This document shows positions 5,958 to 8,129 of a stretch of 8,129 bases of DNA, piece by piece. Within the stretch, counting starts at the first letter, position 1. Each line of letters starts with the position of its first letter. This stretch comes from an uncultured Mycoplasmatota bacterium (GTDB taxonomy: Bacteria > Bacillota_I > Bacilli_A > RF39 > UBA660), in the NCBI GenBank assembly GCA_900547995.1, contig URIY01000057.1, positions 1 to 8,129 on the forward strand. The letters run 5' to 3'. The notes beneath the pieces are model-generated. The model was not told where the DNA came from, made no database searches, and worked only from the letters and a program-made list of their open reading frames with translations. The translations under genes were made by a program, and so were the position numbers.

Positions 5958-8042
5958 TTGAATAAATATCCATTTGTAAAACAAAAAGAGAGCAAAGATT
6001 GTGCAGTAGCATCTGTTTTAATGATAATTAAATACTATAAAGGTTTTGTACCATATGATAAATTAATGGAAACATTAAAAGTAACCAAAAATGGAACAAC
6101 AGCTTTTCATATAGTTGAAGGATCTAAACAAATGGGTTTTGATTGTAAAGGATTAAAACTTAATTTAGATGATCTTAAAACAATAATTATGCCTTGCATA
6201 GCTCATGTTATTATAAACAAAAGTTATAATCATTATATTGTTATTTATGAAATAAATTATCAAAAGAAATATCTTATAATCGCAGATCCAAATGATAAAA
6301 TAAAGAAAATAACATTTAATGATTTTATAAAAATTTGGGATAATATTATAATTACGTTTATTCCAATTAAACAAATACCTATTATTTATCAAAATAAAAA
6401 TTGCTTTAATATACTTGTTAACCTTTTTCATACAAATAAATTTGTTTTCATAAAAATATTATTAGTTTCGTTATTAATAACTTTACTTTCGGTACTATCT
6501 TCATATTCCTTTAAGTTTATGATTGATAGTATAACAGAATTAAATTCAAAAAATATGTTAAGTATTATTTTTGTGTCATTTATAATAATTGAACTATTTA
6601 AAAGCATATTTAATTATATACAAAATAGAATGTTAATATTTTTAAGTTGTAAACTTGATTGGTTTTTAACAACTGATATTTTTCAAAAAATACTCTTACT
6701 TCCTTATCATTATTATCGTAATCATACAACAGGAGATATTACATCAAGAATTAGTGATTTAAAAATCGTTAAAGATACTATTAGTAAACTAATTATTAAC
6801 ATTGTAACAATTATTCCACTTACTATTTTTTCCAGTATTTTTCTTTACAAAATAAATAAAACATTATTTTCTATAGCTCTAATTATGATGCTTATATATA
6901 TATTAATTATTTTAATATTTAGGGGTAAATATGATAAATTAATTTTAAAAATACAAAATAAAAATGCCATTACTAATTCTTATTTAGTAGAAAGTATTAG
7001 TGGTTTTGAAACAGTTAAAGGACTAGGTATTGAAAATGAAATAAATAACCAATTTAAAGATAAATACCTAGATTTATCAGAAGTATCTTTAAAATTAGAA
7101 AAATTAATTAATATACAAAATATTTTCAAAGATTTAATAAATGGTGTAGGTATGTTAGTAATAATTTATATAGGCAGTCATTTAGTTATAGAAAACGTTT
7201 TAACTCTTGGATCTCTTGTTGCTTTTAATTCATTAATTTGTTACTTTCTAGAACCAATAAAAGGCCTATTGGATATTAGTATAAATTTAAAAGAAGCCAC
7301 AAATTCATTTAATAGAATTAATGAAATTATAACTTGCGACAAGGAAGAAAATAAAATAAATAAAAGTTTAATGGGTAATATATCTTATCATAATACCTCG
7401 TACTCATATGACAATGTCACAAATGTCTTAAATAATATAAATTTAAAAATAAAAAGTAAAGAGAAAATATTAATTATTGGAGAAAGTGGTAGTGGTAAAA
7501 GTACTTTGTTAAAATTATTATTAAAATTTCATGAAATAAAAAGAAATAGTATCTTTATAGATGATATTGATATTAATGATTATAGTAAAACGTGTTTGCA
7601 AGATAATATTTGTTATATTTCACAAAATGAAATATTATTTACAGACACTATTTATAATAATATAAAATTAAATCGTAATATTAGTGATGAAAAAATATAT
7701 AATATTACAAAAAACTATTATATAGATGAAATATATAAAAATAGTAATCTAGGGGTACATACTTTAGTTGAGGAAAACGGATTTAATTTATCTGGGGGAG
7801 AAAGACAAAGAATTGTCTTAGGAAGAAGTTTAGTAAGAGAATTTAATGTTTTGATAATTGATGAAGGTTTAAATCAAATAGATGTATCATTAGAAAGAAA
7901 AATATTAAAGAATATTATGAAAGATTATGAAGATAAAACAATTATTGTTATATCTCATCGGTTAGAAAATATGGATTTATTTGAAAAAGTAATTAAGTTT
8001 AAAAATAATACTATAGAAGAGGATTTAATTAAAAATGTATAA
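5958..8042 (+). CDS. Peptidase-containing ABC transporter (C39 protease + permease + ATPase)
   Basis: A membrane exporter of the bacteriocin/lanthipeptide type. By family it cuts a leader peptide after a double glycine and exports the core peptide using ATP. From TTG 5958 it is 694 aa, typical length. The C39 domain (1-130) has the Q9-x4-D14-C15-x2-A18 motif with Cys15 as nucleophile, His92 in NHYIVIYEI and Asp110 in IIADPN, so the triad looks intact. The membrane domain (about 160-440) has hydrophobic stretches near 163-187, 201-219, 278-297, 302-322, 393-411 and 415-435, consistent with six helices. The ATPase has A-loop Tyr484, Walker A GESGSGKST (508-516), Q-loop Gln556, signature LSGGERQR (611-618), Walker B VLIIDE (631-636) and H-loop His667. 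The segment after Walker B is GLNQID instead of the common ATSALD. The N-terminus MNKYPFVKQK fits the family's usual start and supports TTG 5958; a GTG at 5943 would add five residues but lies in the ribosome site. Sampled lines are poorer in G+C than parE. Its substrate is not in this window. Confidence 0.93.
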   Translation: MNKYPFVKQKESKDCAVASVLMIIKYYKGFVPYDKLMETLKVTKNGTTAFHIVEGSKQMGFDCKGLKLNLDDLKTIIMPCIAHVIINKSYNHYIVIYEINYQKKYLIIADPNDKIKKITFNDFIKIWDNIIITFIPIKQIPIIYQNKNCFNILVNLFHTNKFVFIKILLVSLLITLLSVLSSYSFKFMIDSITELNSKNMLSIIFVSFIIIELFKSIFNYIQNRMLIFLSCKLDWFLTTDIFQKILLLPYHYYRNHTTGDITSRISDLKIVKDTISKLIINIVTIIPLTIFSSIFLYKINKTLFSIALIMMLIYILIILIFRGKYDKLILKIQNKNAITNSYLVESISGFETVKGLGIENEINNQFKDKYLDLSEVSLKLEKLINIQNIFKDLINGVGMLVIIYIGSHLVIENVLTLGSLVAFNSLICYFLEPIKGLLDISINLKEATNSFNRINEIITCDKEENKINKSLMGNISYHNTSYSYDNVTNVLNNINLKIKSKEKILIIGESGSGKSTLLKLLLKFHEIKRNSIFIDDIDINDYSKTCLQDNICYISQNEILFTDTIYNNIKLNRNISDEKIYNITKNYYIDEIYKNSNLGVHTLVEENGFNLSGGERQRIVLGRSLVREFNVLIIDEGLNQIDVSLERKILKNIMKDYEDKTIIVISHRLENMDLFEKVIKFKNNTIEEDLIKNV

Positions 8043-8129
8043 TGAAATGTATAAAATAGTATCAAATAAAAATATTTTTAAAATACCTAAATGTTTATTT
8101 ATTCTTTTAATATTTCTTTTAATAATATT
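8035..8129 (+). CDS. Membrane-anchored protein, N-terminal fragment; possibly an HlyD-like export accessory protein
   Basis: An open frame begins at ATG 8035, overlapping the transporter's last 8 nt, and is still open at the window end (31 complete codons). A weak site, GAGG (8019-8022), lies 12 nt upstream, so translation may be coupled to the transporter. The visible protein has about 19 polar, basic residues (including SNKNIFKIPK) followed by a hydrophobic run, CLFILLIFLLII, which looks like the start of a signal-anchor helix. A short cytoplasmic tail then one helix is the usual beginning of HlyD/LcnD-type membrane-fusion or accessory proteins, which are often encoded next to peptidase-containing ABC transporters. 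That identity is inferred mainly from position; any other membrane or secreted protein could start like this. Confidence 0.6.
   Translation, partial: MYNEMYKIVSNKNIFKIPKCLFILLIFLLII

Noticed and set aside
6165..6431. Minus-strand frame of 88 codons inside the transporter gene
   Set aside because: Ile/Asn/Tyr-rich translation expected by chance from A/T-rich DNA, and antisense to the C39 domain.

Overview
The window comes from a low-GC, Gram-positive-type bacterium. The best guess is an uncultured member of Bacilli (Bacillota), possibly gut-associated and near RF39, Erysipelotrichales or the Mollicutes. Four things point this way. The coding sequence is very A+T-rich. Shine-Dalgarno sites are strong and of the GGTGA type. 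ParE and ParC look like Gram-positive topoisomerase IV. The YlbD-YlbE-RsmD cluster is a Bacilli hallmark. All tryptophans are encoded by TGG and no reading frame is interrupted by TGA, so the standard bacterial code (table 11) applies. Species-level placement is not possible from this sequence alone.

Layout, all on the + strand. (1) 1-191: the 3' end of a gene whose product looks like the C-terminal tail of an Rpn/PD-(D/E)XK-type transposase or nuclease, ending in a terminator-like hairpin folded around its stop codon. (2) 237-4703: a promoter followed by parE and parC, tightly linked, encoding both subunits of topoisomerase IV. (3) 4705-5907: a second promoter followed by ylbD, ylbE and rsmD, the last being the 16S rRNA m2G966 methyltransferase, then an A/T-only hairpin and T-tract overlapping the rsmD stop. 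(4) 5945-8129: a very strong ribosome site and a TTG-started peptidase-containing ABC transporter (C39 protease + membrane domain + ATPase). It overlaps by 8 nt the start of a membrane-anchored protein that runs off the window, perhaps its HlyD-like accessory protein.

The first three blocks are housekeeping apart from the Rpn tail. The fourth is the accessory part and the best candidate for something new: a processing and export machine for a double-glycine-leader peptide (bacteriocin, lanthipeptide or signal). No substrate gene is visible here, so it must lie downstream or elsewhere. The transporter sits right after rsmD, where Bacillus carries coaD, and ylbF and ylbG are absent between ylbE and rsmD. 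No stretch over 300 bases lacks a gene. No tRNA, rRNA, CRISPR array, insertion sequence ends or riboswitch were recognised.
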